Shown: positions 25,846 through 35,030, counted from the stretch's first letter. The stretch is 64,000 nucleotides of DNA from Qipengyuania_B sp965214525 (GCA_965214525.1 OZ243959.1:620001-684000); one strand, 5' to 3'. Made by a program: numbers and translations. The notes: a model not told the origin generated them from the letters alone.

Positions 25846-26210
25846 ACCTGATTCAGACGCTCGAGGCGGAGGCGATCCAGAACCTCGGCAAGGATATTCC
25901 GGAATTTCGCGCGGGCGATACCGTGCGTGTTGGCGTGAAGGTTATTGAAGGCACGCGCGAGCGTGTGCAGAATTTCGAAGGCGTGGTGATTGCACGCTCC
26001 AACCGGGGGATGGGCTCGAACTTCACCGTGCGCAAGATGAGCTTCGGCGAAGGGGTGGAGCGCGTTTTTCCGCTTTACTCTCCCATTATCGACAATGTGG
26101 AAGTGGTCCGCCGGGGGATCGTACGCCGGGCCAAGCTATATTATCTGCGCGGTCGCACTGGCAAACGCGCGCGTATCGCCGAACGGCGGGACAACGCGCC
26201 AAAGGCTTGA
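25842..26210 (+). CDS. rplS: 50S ribosomal protein L19
   Basis: A 122-residue bL19 that bridges the subunits near helix 14. Contains IPEFRAGDTVRVGVKVIEGTRERVQNFEGVVIARSNRG and FPLYSPIIDNVEVVRRG. Its ATG overlaps the trmD stop (ATGA), and a strong terminator follows. Confidence 0.97.
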   Translation: MNLIQTLEAEAIQNLGKDIPEFRAGDTVRVGVKVIEGTRERVQNFEGVVIARSNRGMGSNFTVRKMSFGEGVERVFPLYSPIIDNVEVVRRGIVRRAKLYYLRGRTGKRARIAERRDNAPKA

Positions 26211-26230
26211 GACCATAGCGAGAACGGGTC

Positions 26231-26266
26231 AAAGGGCGCTGCGGGGTGACCGCGGCGCCTTTTTTG
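26231..26266 (+). terminator. Rho-independent terminator after rplS
   Basis: A 10-base GC-rich stem, GGCGCTGCGG paired with CCGCGGCGCC, with loop GGTGA and followed by TTTTTT. It ends the trmD-rplS transcript. Confidence 0.92.
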
Positions 26267-26310
26267 TCTAGCGCGGGCTTGCCGGAGGCAGGCAAACAGG
26301 AGCGGATGGT

Positions 26311-27336
26311 ATGGGTTATCGGGTGGCCGTTGTCGGCGCGACCGGCAATGTCGGGCGTGAGATCATGCAAATCCTCGCCGAGCGCCAGTTTCCCGCAGAC
26401 GAAGTTCTGGCGGTGGCGTCCTCCCGCTCGATCGGTACCGAAGTTGAATATGGCGATACCGGTAGGATGCTGAAGTGCAAGAATATCGAGCATTTCGATT
26501 TTGCAGGCCTGGACATTGCGCTGTTCGCTGCCGGGAGCGGGCCGGCGAAAGAATACGCACCCAAAGCGGCCAAGGCCGGCTGCGTGGTGATCGACAATTC
26601 ATCGCTCTATCGCATGGATCCCGATGTGCCGCTCATCGTGCCGGAAGTAAACCCCGATGCAATCGACGGATACAAGCGGCGCAACATCATCGCCAACCCC
26701 AATTGCTCGACCGCGCAACTGGTGGTGGCGCTCAAACCCCTGCACGATGCAGCGACGATCAAGCGGGTGGTGGTCAGCACCTATCAATCCGTTTCAGGAG
26801 CCGGCAAGGCGGGGATGGACGAGTTGTTTCAGCAAAGCCGCGCCATTTTCGTTGGCGATCCGGTACTGCCCGAATTGTTTCCCAAGCAAATCGCGTTCAA
26901 CGTCATTCCTCATATCGACAGCTTCATGGACGATGGCTCGACCAAGGAAGAATGGAAGATGGTGGTCGAGACAAAAAAAATTCTCGACCCCCGAATCAAG
27001 CTGAACGCCACGTGCGTGCGCGTCCCCGTGTTCCTTGGACATTCCGAAGCGGTCAACATCGAGTTCGAGCGCGAACTTTCCGCTCTCCAGGCCCAGGATA
27101 TCCTGCGCGAGGCGCCGGGCGTCATGCTGATCGACAAGCGCGAGCCCGGCGGCTATATTACCCCCGTCGAGGCCGCCGGCGATAGCGCCACTTATGTCAG
27201 CCGGGTGCGCGAAGATCCAACCGTCGATAACGGGCTGACCTTATGGTGTGTCAGCGACAATCTGCGCAAGGGCGCGGCGCTTAACGCGGTACAGATTGCG
27301 GAGCTGCTCGGACGAAAGCATCTGAGAAAGGGGTGA
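26311..27336 (+). CDS. asd: Aspartate-semialdehyde dehydrogenase
   Basis: Reduces aspartyl-4-phosphate to the semialdehyde, the branch point for lysine/diaminopimelate, threonine and methionine. 341 aa; the nucleotide loop VVGATGNVGREI, the catalytic Cys in IANPNCSTAQLV, and the His region RVPVFLGHSEAVNIEF are present. Single gene with an AGGAGCGG site upstream of the ATG; a terminator lies before it. Confidence 0.97.
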   Translation: MGYRVAVVGATGNVGREIMQILAERQFPADEVLAVASSRSIGTEVEYGDTGRMLKCKNIEHFDFAGLDIALFAAGSGPAKEYAPKAAKAGCVVIDNSSLYRMDPDVPLIVPEVNPDAIDGYKRRNIIANPNCSTAQLVVALKPLHDAATIKRVVVSTYQSVSGAGKAGMDELFQQSRAIFVGDPVLPELFPKQIAFNVIPHIDSFMDDGSTKEEWKMVVETKKILDPRIKLNATCVRVPVFLGHSEAVNIEFERELSALQAQDILREAPGVMLIDKREPGGYITPVEAAGDSATYVSRVREDPTVDNGLTLWCVSDNLRKGAALNAVQIAELLGRKHLRKG

Positions 27337-27367
27337 CCCGGCGTCTTCGCTGGGGCAGGAAGGTCCG

Positions 27368-28015
27368 ATGACCCTTTGCGCCGATCTCTATTTCAGCTTC
27401 CGCTCGCCCTACAGTTATCTCGCGGTCGGGCGGTACCGCGCGATGGCGGAGGAATACGAGCTGGGCATTGCGCTGCGTCCGGTTTGGCCACTTGCCATTC
27501 GGCAACCCGATTTCTTCGAGCGGAATCATCCTAATTGGCTGCGCTACCTTGCGCAGGATGTCGCCCGTTTGGCCGAGTTCGAGAAGATTCCTTTGGTCCC
27601 GCCCCGTCCCGATCCAATCGTGCAGGATATGGCGTCGCGGAAGGTTGCGGACGAACAACCCCATATCCGGCGCATCACCCGGCTGGGGCAGGCGGCGGCG
27701 CGGCACGGGGAAGGGCTCGCCTTCGCGCATGAGGCAGCGCAACTTATCTGGGGCGGAACGGAGGGCTGGAACGAGGGCGATCACTTGGCGGGCGCAGCCA
27801 GGAAAGCCGGGTTTGACTTTGCCGAACTCGATGCCGAAGTCGACAGCGACGGTGAAGCGCTCGACGCCGAAATCGCCGCCAATCAGCAGGCACTCGAGGA
27901 AGCCGGGCATTGGGGCGTGCCGACGCTGGTGTTCGATGGCGAACCGTTCTTCGGCCAGGACCGCATCGCACTGGCCCAATGGCGGATGGAGCAGAAGGGG
28001 CTTAAAAGGCCGTGA
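27368..28015 (+). CDS. DsbA-fold protein, HCCA-isomerase/kappa-GST-like
   Basis: A 215-residue thioredoxin-fold protein of the 2-hydroxychromene-2-carboxylate isomerase family: the active-site region YFSFRSPYSYLA has Ser in place of the DsbA Cys, and the cis-Pro segment GHWGVPTLVFDGEPFFGQDR is intact. Such proteins use glutathione as cofactor. The real substrate is unknown. It opens a run of four genes joined by 4-base overlaps; the GTGA at its end starts the next gene. Confidence 0.85.
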   Translation: MTLCADLYFSFRSPYSYLAVGRYRAMAEEYELGIALRPVWPLAIRQPDFFERNHPNWLRYLAQDVARLAEFEKIPLVPPRPDPIVQDMASRKVADEQPHIRRITRLGQAAARHGEGLAFAHEAAQLIWGGTEGWNEGDHLAGAARKAGFDFAELDAEVDSDGEALDAEIAANQQALEEAGHWGVPTLVFDGEPFFGQDRIALAQWRMEQKGLKRP

Positions 28016-28461
28016 AAGGTGAGTTGACCGGAGGGTGCTTGTGCGGGGCCGTTCGGTATAGGCTTACCGAAGGCTTCCGCATGCGGCCCTATGCCTGCCA
28101 TTGCACCGACTGCCAGACCCGGACGGGCAGCGCCTTCAGCCTGCACATGCTGTTCTCGATGGGCGACCTGCGAATCGAGGGCGAGCTTGATCACGGGACC
28201 GTGACACAACCAAGCGGTGCGGTGGGTAAGATCTACGGCTGCGCCCGGTGCAAAGCGCGCATCTATGCGACCAACTCCACTCGACCGGGTTTCGGCTCTC
28301 TACGCTGCGGGACGCTGGACAACAGTTCGGAGGTCGTACCCGCCGCTCACCTGTGGGTTTCCAGTAAGCAGCAATGGATCAGTCTGCCGGACAGCGCCCC
28401 CGCTTTGAGCCAGCAACCGCGATCGACCGAAGAATGGATGAAGCTGGTCAGCCCGTTATGA
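28012..28461 (+). CDS. GFA-family (CENP-V fold) zinc protein
   Basis: A 149-residue protein of the glutathione-dependent formaldehyde-activating enzyme (Gfa) family. Zinc ligands are seen in GGCLCGAVRY, CHCTDCQTRTGSAF and CARCKARI. The founding member was proposed to help condense glutathione with formaldehyde, but most relatives have no proven reaction. The GTG start overlaps the upstream stop (GTGA) and its own stop overlaps the next gene (ATGA). Confidence 0.88.
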   Translation: MKGELTGGCLCGAVRYRLTEGFRMRPYACHCTDCQTRTGSAFSLHMLFSMGDLRIEGELDHGTVTQPSGAVGKIYGCARCKARIYATNSTRPGFGSLRCGTLDNSSEVVPAAHLWVSSKQQWISLPDSAPALSQQPRSTEEWMKLVSPL

Positions 28462-28913
28462 AACACCAAAGCGAGCGAGCAGGTACCCGCCAATGCGGAC
28501 GAGTGCACTATCCGGCTAAGCTAACAAGCTGTAATGCCAGCCTATGCCAATGTTTCATGTGCGAGCGGGCGCGGCGGTCTCGTCGCCGCGCTGGTGCAGG
28601 TGCACCGGGTGCAGGCGACATCGGATGCAGACCCGGACCCGCTACTGCTGCTTGCCAAACGCCGGACGCCGAACGGCCGTGCTGCCGCAAGTGCGGCTTG
28701 CTTATCGGATGGGTAGCGCTGCCGGGAGACGACATGGACATCACGCTTAGGAGCTTGGACAATTTGTGCGCTTTCATGGCGGGTGCGCATGGCGGAGCGG
28801 AGCGGGTCGTGGCCGCGTGGCTCAATGCCTTCGGCGTTCCACGGTACCGGAGTGCTGCGTTCGTTTCGGCCGTTGGGTACCGGCAAGTCGGCGGCCTAGA
28901 GGTTCCTGAATGA
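28458..28913 (+). CDS. Second GFA-like protein, apparently with compensated frameshifts
   Basis: Frame of 151 codons joined to both neighbours by ATGA overlaps, so it is a real cistron. Both ends fit the GFA fold: QCGRVHY near residue 13, CQCFMCERA at 30-38, then CCRKCG at 75-80 and GWVALPGDDMDITLRSLDN. The middle (residues about 40-66) is instead Arg/Ala/Gly-rich and unlike the family. The next frame over the same bases (about 28573-28650) reads RGGLVAALVQVHRVQ, which is what the family normally has there. One inserted base near 28572 and one lost near 28650 would explain this. The product may be damaged. Confidence 0.65.
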   Translation: MKHQSERAGTRQCGRVHYPAKLTSCNASLCQCFMCERARRSRRRAGAGAPGAGDIGCRPGPATAACQTPDAERPCCRKCGLLIGWVALPGDDMDITLRSLDNLCAFMAGAHGGAERVVAAWLNAFGVPRYRSAAFVSAVGYRQVGGLEVPE

Positions 28914-29668
28914 CAGACACTCGCATTGACATGACCCCCTCCTTCGACGGCATCGAACTTGCCGTCCACCGCATGGGCAGAGGAAAGCCCGTTCTGCTTC
29001 TCCACGGGCTGTTCTCGGATGCGAAGACGAATTGGATCAAGTTCGGCCATGCGCAGAGACTGGCTGAAGCAGGGTTCGAGGCGTTCATGCCCGATTTGCG
29101 TGCGCATGGACACAGCGCCAAACCGCACGAACGTGAGGCCTATCCGGACGACGTTCTGGCGAAGGACATTGCCGCAATCGTCGAACATTACGGGTTCGGA
29201 GATTACGACCTCGCCGGCTTCTCGCTCGGCGCACGCACCGCGGCCCGATGTGTCATCAACGGCCTGACGCCGCTGCACCTTGCTTTATGCGGCATGGGGC
29301 TCGAGGGGCTGGCCGGATGGGACAAGCGGGCCGATTTCTTCATCGATGCGATCGACCGGTTCGACGAAGTGAAGCGCGGCGACCGCGCGTTCATGGCGGT
29401 TAGCTTCATGAAGACGCAGAAGGTCGATCTGGTGGCGGCGCGCCTGCTGCTTCAGTCAGTAGCGGACGCCACCCCGGAGCAATTGGCCGAGCGCCTCACG
29501 ATGCCCACGCTGGTGCTTTGCGGTCAGGACGATCGCGACAACGGCTCGCCGGAAAAACTCGCCGAGATGCTGCCGGACGCGCGCTTGGTGGAAACGCCGG
29601 GCACGCATATGTCCAGCGTGACGAAACGTGCCATGGGCGAGGCGCTGGCCACCTTCTTCGCCGCTTGA
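28910..29668 (+). CDS. Alpha/beta-fold hydrolase
   Basis: A 252-residue hydrolase: the oxyanion segment VLLLHGLFSDA, the nucleophile elbow GFSLGART with Ser, an acid in CGQDDRDN and a late His in PGTHMSSV complete a catalytic triad. The substrate is unknown. The ATG overlaps the preceding GFA-like gene's stop (ATGA), making it the fourth gene of a coupled set (27368-29668) that may deal with electrophiles or aromatic compounds. Confidence 0.88.
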   Translation: MTDTRIDMTPSFDGIELAVHRMGRGKPVLLLHGLFSDAKTNWIKFGHAQRLAEAGFEAFMPDLRAHGHSAKPHEREAYPDDVLAKDIAAIVEHYGFGDYDLAGFSLGARTAARCVINGLTPLHLALCGMGLEGLAGWDKRADFFIDAIDRFDEVKRGDRAFMAVSFMKTQKVDLVAARLLLQSVADATPEQLAERLTMPTLVLCGQDDRDNGSPEKLAEMLPDARLVETPGTHMSSVTKRAMGEALATFFAA

Positions 29669-29738
29669 TTAAGCGCCCCGACAGCGGCACATCGTCATAC
29701 GATAGAACCCGTATCTCAAGACGACAGGATTCCTTTGC

Positions 29739-31586
29739 ATGAAACTTTTGACCTCTGCCGCGCTTGGCGCATTGGCCGTAAGCATGAGCCCGAGCGTTGC
29801 GGCGCAGACTACCGCAACCGCGGCTCTCGAGCAGGCGCAATACCCGATGACGGCGCAGGGGGCGAAGGATTGGGTAGTAATGGTCGAGCGCGATCTGTTC
29901 GATTATTCCATCCGCGCGAGCCGCATCTATTGGGTGAATGCCACTTATATCAACGATGATACCGATGCGCTGGCGGCGCAGATAGGCGCGGAAGGAACCG
30001 AAAAGAGCGTTCGCTACGCGCTGGAAGCGGCCCGTTACGCGCAGGTTCAGGGGCTGGACGACGACACGCGGCGCAAACTTGATATCCTGCGCAACGGCAT
30101 CGTCCTGCCCGCTCCGACGGCGGATGGCGCTGCGACCGAACTGAACCGGATCGCCACCGACCTGAATTCGCAATACGGCAAGGGGCAGGGCACCTTAAAC
30201 GGGCAACCGATCAGTGGCTCCGACATCGAGGCGGAGATGGGCAATCTTGAGCGTACGCCCGCTGAATATCAGGAGATGTGGACGAGCTGGCACGACAAAG
30301 TCGGTGCGCCGATGAAGGACGATTACGCACGTATGGTCGGCATCGGGAACGCTGGCGCTAGCGAACTAGGTTTTGATAATGTCGGGGCGATGTGGCGTTC
30401 GGGCTATGACATGGAGCCGGCGGAATTCACCGCGATGACCGAGCGTTTGTGGCAGGAGACGAAACCGCTTTACGAAGCGCTCCACACCTATGTCAGAGCG
30501 AAACTGAACGAGAAGTACGGCGATGCCATACAAGCCAAGACCGGCCCCATCCGCGCGGACCTGCTCGGCAATATGTGGGCGCAGGAATGGGGCAACATTT
30601 ATCCTCTTGTGGCCCCCACGGGTGCGGGGGATATCGGCTATGACGTGACCGAGCTCATCGCGCAAAAGCAGTTGGATCCGGTTGGCATGGTCCGGGTGGG
30701 CGAGGGTTTCTTTTCGTCATTGGGTTTCGATCCGCTGCCCGAGACGTTCTATCAGCGCAGCCAGTTCGTGAAACCGGCCGACCGTGAAGTGGTCTGCCAT
30801 GCGAGTGCCTGGGATATCGATAACGAGGACGATATCCGGATCAAGATGTGCATCAAGCCCAATGCCGACGACTTCATCACGATCCATCACGAATTGGGGC
30901 ACAATTACTATCAGCGCGCCTATAACGAGCAGCCCTATCTCTATCTGAACGGTGCGAATGACGGCTTCCACGAGGCGATCGGGGACATGATCGCGCTGTC
31001 GATCACGCCGGAATATCTGGTGCAGATCGGCATGCTCGATCGGGCGCAGGTACCAGGCGCGGAAAAGGATATCGGTCTACTGCTGCGCCAGGCGATGGAC
31101 AAGGTCGCCTTCCTGCCTTTCGGGCTGCTCGTGGACAAATGGCGCTGGGGGGTTTTCGATGGGTCGATAACGCCGGCAAACTACAACCAAGCCTGGACCG
31201 ATCTGCGCCGCGAGTATCAGGGGATCACGCCGCCGGTGGAGCGGCCCGCCGACGCGTTTGATCCGGGGGCGAAGTACCATATTCCGGGCAACACGCCTTA
31301 TACCCGGTATTTTCTGGCGCGCATCCTCCAGTTCCAGTTCTACAAGGCTGCGTGCGATGCGGCCGGCTGGACCGGCCCGCTCCATCGATGCTCGTTCTAC
31401 GGCAACGAAGCGGTCGGCGAGAAGTTGAACGCCATGCTTGAACTTGGGGCGAGCAAGCCGTGGCCTGATGCCCTCGAAGCGTTCACCGGTACGCGCGAAA
31501 TGACCGCCAAGCCCATGTTGGATTATTTCGCGCCATTAATGACCTGGTTGGAGGAACAGAACCGGGGCAAGCCGACTGGCTGGTGA
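29739..31586 (+). CDS. M2-family zinc metallopeptidase (peptidyl-dipeptidase A type)
   Basis: A 615-residue exported enzyme related to angiotensin-converting enzyme. A signal peptide (MKLLTSAALGALAVSMSP, cleavage after VAAQ/SVAA) is followed by an all-helical body. The zinc motif is HHELGHNYYQRAY near residue 385, and the third ligand Glu lies in DGFHEAIGD about 25 residues on, as in M2. It probably removes C-terminal dipeptides from peptides in the periplasm. It is monocistronic, and a large inverted repeat follows. Confidence 0.93.
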   Translation: MKLLTSAALGALAVSMSPSVAAQTTATAALEQAQYPMTAQGAKDWVVMVERDLFDYSIRASRIYWVNATYINDDTDALAAQIGAEGTEKSVRYALEAARYAQVQGLDDDTRRKLDILRNGIVLPAPTADGAATELNRIATDLNSQYGKGQGTLNGQPISGSDIEAEMGNLERTPAEYQEMWTSWHDKVGAPMKDDYARMVGIGNAGASELGFDNVGAMWRSGYDMEPAEFTAMTERLWQETKPLYEALHTYVRAKLNEKYGDAIQAKTGPIRADLLGNMWAQEWGNIYPLVAPTGAGDIGYDVTELIAQKQLDPVGMVRVGEGFFSSLGFDPLPETFYQRSQFVKPADREVVCHASAWDIDNEDDIRIKMCIKPNADDFITIHHELGHNYYQRAYNEQPYLYLNGANDGFHEAIGDMIALSITPEYLVQIGMLDRAQVPGAEKDIGLLLRQAMDKVAFLPFGLLVDKWRWGVFDGSITPANYNQAWTDLRREYQGITPPVERPADAFDPGAKYHIPGNTPYTRYFLARILQFQFYKAACDAAGWTGPLHRCSFYGNEAVGEKLNAMLELGASKPWPDALEAFTGTREMTAKPMLDYFAPLMTWLEEQNRGKPTGW

Positions 31587-31593
31587 TAGCCAA

Positions 31594-31619
31594 GGGGGCA
31601 AGCGCATGCGCCTGCCCCC
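31594..31619. terminator. Inverted repeat between convergent genes
   Basis: GGGGGCAAGCGC and GCGCCTGCCCCC form a 12-base stem with one mismatch around AT. It lies between the M2 peptidase gene and the convergent SDR. Neither side has a strong T run, so it may be a bidirectional terminator or mRNA 3' stabiliser. Confidence 0.55.
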
Positions 31620-31636
31620 AATTGTCTCCCTAGCGC

Positions 31637-32653
31637 CTAGTTGCGTCGACTAGAAGCGCTCAGCACCGAGGCGAGCGCGACCGCTCCCGCGCCGATCGCC
31701 AGGGTTGCGATCGGATGCATCTGCGCCTCTAGGGCCAGACTCGTCTTGCGGGTGTGCGGGTTCTGGTTTGAGCGTTCGCGTCCATCCTCGCGCGGTTCGA
31801 ACAGATTGTCCGCCGCCCCGTCTTCCGGGGGGACATCGCTGGTTTGCGCCTTTTCGGTAAAGAACGTCTCCATGACCTTGTCCATCGTGCCGGGGAACAG
31901 GTTGCCGAACTTGGTCAGCATAAACCCCTGTCCGCCCACGACCAGTTCGCGCTTCTGGTTGGAGCAGGCGTAGCAGATCGCCTTGGCCACCAATTCAGGG
32001 TCGTAGATGACCGGGGGGATTGAGGCGGGCTTATCCATCTTGTTGCGCGCATGTTCGGGATAGGGGGTGTCGATGCCGTTCGGCTTGATGAGCGTGACCG
32101 AAATACCGGACTTCTCTTCCTCCAGTTCCATACGCAAGGCTTCGGTAAACCCCAGGACGGCATGCTTCATCGCGCTATAGGTGCCCTGGATCGGGATGGC
32201 TCGTTCCGACAAGACCGAGCCGACATTGATGATTGCCCCGCCGCCCCGGCGGCGCAATTCCCTCGCCGCATAGAGCGATCCTGCGACCGTGCCGAAATAA
32301 CCTACGGCGAAAACCCGTTTGTGCTCTTCTTCGGTCACGTCTTCCAAGCGAGCATAGAGCGACGTTGCGGCGTCGTTAACCCAGGTATCAAAGCCGCCGA
32401 ACGCGTCCTTTGCTGCCTGTCCGACCTTTTCGGCATAGTCGTATTCACCCACGTCCGCTGCGCAAACGGCTGCGCGCCCCCCGCCACGGCGAATGCCCTC
32501 GGCAGCTTCGTTAAGCGCGTCTTCGTTGCGCGCGACGAGCACGACATTCGCGCCTTCGCGGGCGAGGCGGCGAGCGGTCGTCAGTCCGATACCCGACGAG
32601 GCGCCCGTCAGCACGACTGTCTGTTCGTTCAGGGGCTTGAGGTTGATCGACAT
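31637..32653 (-). CDS. SDR family oxidoreductase with C-terminal membrane segment
   Basis: A 338-residue short-chain dehydrogenase. The cofactor loop VVLTGASSGIGLTTARRL, the NDAAT motif (NAG position), and the catalytic YSAMKHA (Tyr-x3-Lys) with the preceding Ser in INVGSVLSE are intact. After the usual fold, at about residue 250, an extra 90 residues follow: a polar, charged linker and a final hydrophobic helix (IATLAIGAGAVALASVL) ending SSRRN, as if tail-anchored. The substrate is unknown. Confidence 0.88.
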   Translation of the reverse strand: MSINLKPLNEQTVVLTGASSGIGLTTARRLAREGANVVLVARNEDALNEAAEGIRRGGGRAAVCAADVGEYDYAEKVGQAAKDAFGGFDTWVNDAATSLYARLEDVTEEEHKRVFAVGYFGTVAGSLYAARELRRRGGGAIINVGSVLSERAIPIQGTYSAMKHAVLGFTEALRMELEEEKSGISVTLIKPNGIDTPYPEHARNKMDKPASIPPVIYDPELVAKAICYACSNQKRELVVGGQGFMLTKFGNLFPGTMDKVMETFFTEKAQTSDVPPEDGAADNLFEPREDGRERSNQNPHTRKTSLALEAQMHPIATLAIGAGAVALASVLSASSRRN

Positions 32654-32757
32654 GTTCTTCTCCTTTTGCAGGATAGACGCATGTCCTTGTGTTTGGTGCC
32701 GAATGTCTCGACTGGACGGTTCTTAAAGGAGATGGATGAACTCGCTGCCGGTCTGCG

Positions 32758-33423
32758 CTAGCTGCGCGCAAAGACCGCCGCATGGCGGGCGACCTGCTCG
32801 CCATATCGCTGCTCGACCGGGACGAATGCCTGCTGCTCCTCGTCAAACGCCGCGATATGCCCGCTGGCGATGTCGTATACCCAACCGTGAATGGAGAGGG
32901 ATCGGGTCGCCAGCCTTGCGGCAACCGAAGGATGCGTGCGCAGGTGCTGCATTTGCAGCAGCACGTTTTGCTCCAGCAACAGGTGCATGCGCGCCTCCTC
33001 GTCAAGCTCTGCACCGGCTGCTTCCACGGCGGCGACTGCGGCCCTGGCATAGCCAAGCCACTTGGCGACATGCGGCAGGTGCGCGACGCTGTCTGCATCC
33101 ATTGCGCCGGCCATTGCGCCGCACTGCGTATGACCGCAAATCACCGCATGTGGAACCCGAAGGACTTCCATCGCATATTCGATCGAAGCGGTCATACCGC
33201 CCGTCTGGTCGCTGTAGGGTGGTATGATATTGCCCGCATTGCGGCAGATGAATAACTCGCCCGGTTCGCTTTGCGTGATCATCGCCGTCTCGACCCGGGA
33301 ATCCGAACACGCGACGAACAGCGCATCGGGCGACTGCCCCTGAGCCAATCGTTCGAACAAGTCCCGCTTTTGCGGGTATACGGTCTTCTCGAAGTGCACC
33401 ACTCCGGCGGCAAATTTCGGCAT
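32758..33423 (-). CDS. Beta-class carbonic anhydrase
   Basis: Interconverts CO2 and bicarbonate. 221 aa; zinc ligands in FVACSDSRVE (Cys, and the Asp-Arg pair) and in VICGHTQCGAM (His, Cys). The C-terminal SLSIHGWVYDIASG is typical. Bicarbonate supply for carboxylases is the expected role. It is monocistronic; a gap of 51 bases separates it from amn. Confidence 0.95.
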   Translation of the reverse strand: MPKFAAGVVHFEKTVYPQKRDLFERLAQGQSPDALFVACSDSRVETAMITQSEPGELFICRNAGNIIPPYSDQTGGMTASIEYAMEVLRVPHAVICGHTQCGAMAGAMDADSVAHLPHVAKWLGYARAAVAAVEAAGAELDEEARMHLLLEQNVLLQMQHLRTHPSVAARLATRSLSIHGWVYDIASGHIAAFDEEQQAFVPVEQRYGEQVARHAAVFARS

Positions 33424-33474
33424 CGTGCAGAATTGCGCCGCGGTCGTCTAAAGGTCAAGCGAGGTGATCGCGCC

Positions 33475-34932
33475 TCAACGGAAGGGTGGTTCGTTGAAAG
33501 CCCTCAGCTTGCGACTGTGCAACCGCGTCCCCTCCTCGCGCAGCAGGCGGCAGGCGGTTACGCCGATCTGCAGATGGGCGGCAATGGCCTGCTCGTAGAA
33601 CCTGTTCGCTTGCCCTGGCAGCTTGATCTCCCCATGCAGAGGTTTGTCGCTGACGCATAGCAGGGTTCCATAGGGCACGCGAAAACGATAACCCTGCGCC
33701 GCGATGGTGGCGCTTTCCATGTCTATGCCGACCGCCCGGCTGAGCGACAGGCGCAGCGCCGACTTGGTGTAGCGCAGTTCCCAATTGCGATCGTCCGTAG
33801 TGACGACCGTGCCGGTGCGCAGCCGCTGCTTGAGGTTCGATCCGTGTTCGCCAGACACCTCTTCGGCGGCGGCGGCTAGCGCCTGCTGCACCTCGGCGAT
33901 AGCGGGCAGCGGTATCTCGGGCGGTAAAACAGGGTCGAGCACGTGATCGTCGCGCAGATAGGCGTGGGCGAGCACGTAATCGCCGATCTTCTGGCTGGGA
34001 CGTAACCCCCCGCAATGACCGATCATCAGCCAGGCTTCCGGCCGCAACACGGCAAGATGATCGCAGATGGTCTTGGCGTTGGACGGCCCAACACCGATAT
34101 TGACGAGCGTGACGCCGCCGCCATGTCGCCCGATCAGGTGGTAGGCTGGCATCTGGTGACGGCGCCAGGCCGCATCGGACAGATGCGCGCGCGCGTTCGT
34201 CGTCGGTTCGGTCAGCATCAGTCCGCCCGGCCCCGCCAGCGCGGTGCAATCTTCCTGCCCCAATTGTGCCGCGGCCCAATCGACGAACTCGTCGACATAG
34301 CGATGATAGTTGGTGAACAGGATGAAGCGCTGGAAATGTTCGGGCGCAGTGCCGGTATAATGGGCCAGGCGTGCCAAGCTGAAATCGGTTCTGAGTCCAT
34401 CAAACAGCGACAGCGGAATCTGTTCGCCTGGATCGTCCAACTCGATACCGTCGGCCAGCTCGTCGCCGATATCGGCCAATTCGGTGCTGGGAAAATAGCG
34501 GGCGATCCGTTGCGGCGACACCCCCGCAAGTTCGGCACCAGCCGATCCATCGAGGACGTAGGGGAAGGGTATCTCCTGCTTGGAGCGGCGGACCGTCACC
34601 TTCACACAGAATTCCTGCCCTATCAGGTCTAGCTGTTCGCGCAGGTATGTCTTGAACAGCCTTGGCCGGGTGACAGTAGTGGTGTAGGTTCCTGGCAAGT
34701 GCAAGCGACCGAACGCCCGGCTTGCGGGGCTGGTCGGCTCGCCACCATCATAGCGGAGAACGATTTCAGGATAGCAGTAGATACCCTGCTTCCGCTTCGC
34801 GACGGAGGGCAAGGTTCCTTCGCGGGCAAAGGCCAGGATGTCCGCGCGCAAGCGCGCCACGGCCTCACCATAAACGGCATCGAGCTGGTCGAGGATTGTG
34901 TTGGTGTCGATCAAGACCTGCCCTGAAAGCAA
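33475..34932 (-). CDS. amn: AMP nucleosidase
   Basis: Hydrolyses AMP to adenine and ribose 5-phosphate in nucleotide salvage. At 485 aa it has the two-part family architecture: an N-terminal AMP-nucleosidase-specific domain (to about residue 190) and a C-terminal phosphorylase-like domain with VNIGVGPSNAKTICDHLAV, MIGHCGGLR and the ribose/purine site AVGIDMESATIAAQG. Confidence 0.93.
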   Translation of the reverse strand: MLSGQVLIDTNTILDQLDAVYGEAVARLRADILAFAREGTLPSVAKRKQGIYCYPEIVLRYDGGEPTSPASRAFGRLHLPGTYTTTVTRPRLFKTYLREQLDLIGQEFCVKVTVRRSKQEIPFPYVLDGSAGAELAGVSPQRIARYFPSTELADIGDELADGIELDDPGEQIPLSLFDGLRTDFSLARLAHYTGTAPEHFQRFILFTNYHRYVDEFVDWAAAQLGQEDCTALAGPGGLMLTEPTTNARAHLSDAAWRRHQMPAYHLIGRHGGGVTLVNIGVGPSNAKTICDHLAVLRPEAWLMIGHCGGLRPSQKIGDYVLAHAYLRDDHVLDPVLPPEIPLPAIAEVQQALAAAAEEVSGEHGSNLKQRLRTGTVVTTDDRNWELRYTKSALRLSLSRAVGIDMESATIAAQGYRFRVPYGTLLCVSDKPLHGEIKLPGQANRFYEQAIAAHLQIGVTACRLLREEGTRLHSRKLRAFNEPPFR

Positions 34933-34970
34933 TAGAACGAATGCGCCATGTTCGGTCCAAGCGTCATACG

Positions 34971-35003
34971 AAAAAGGCGCGACCTTCCGGATCGCGCCCT
35001 TTC
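34971..35003 (-). terminator. Rho-independent terminator after rplI
   Basis: GGCGCGA (34976-34982) pairs with TCGCGCC (34992-34998). Read on the minus strand, a T run (TTTTT) follows. It closes the rpsF-rpsR-rplI operon ahead of amn. Confidence 0.85.
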
Positions 35004-35030
35004 CTCACGATGATCGAACCGGCATCGCGA

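Noticed and set aside
28508..29278. A 256-codon minus-strand frame over the GFA-like gene and hydrolase
   Set aside because: The plus strand has linked ATGA overlaps and family motifs; no motif on the minus strand.
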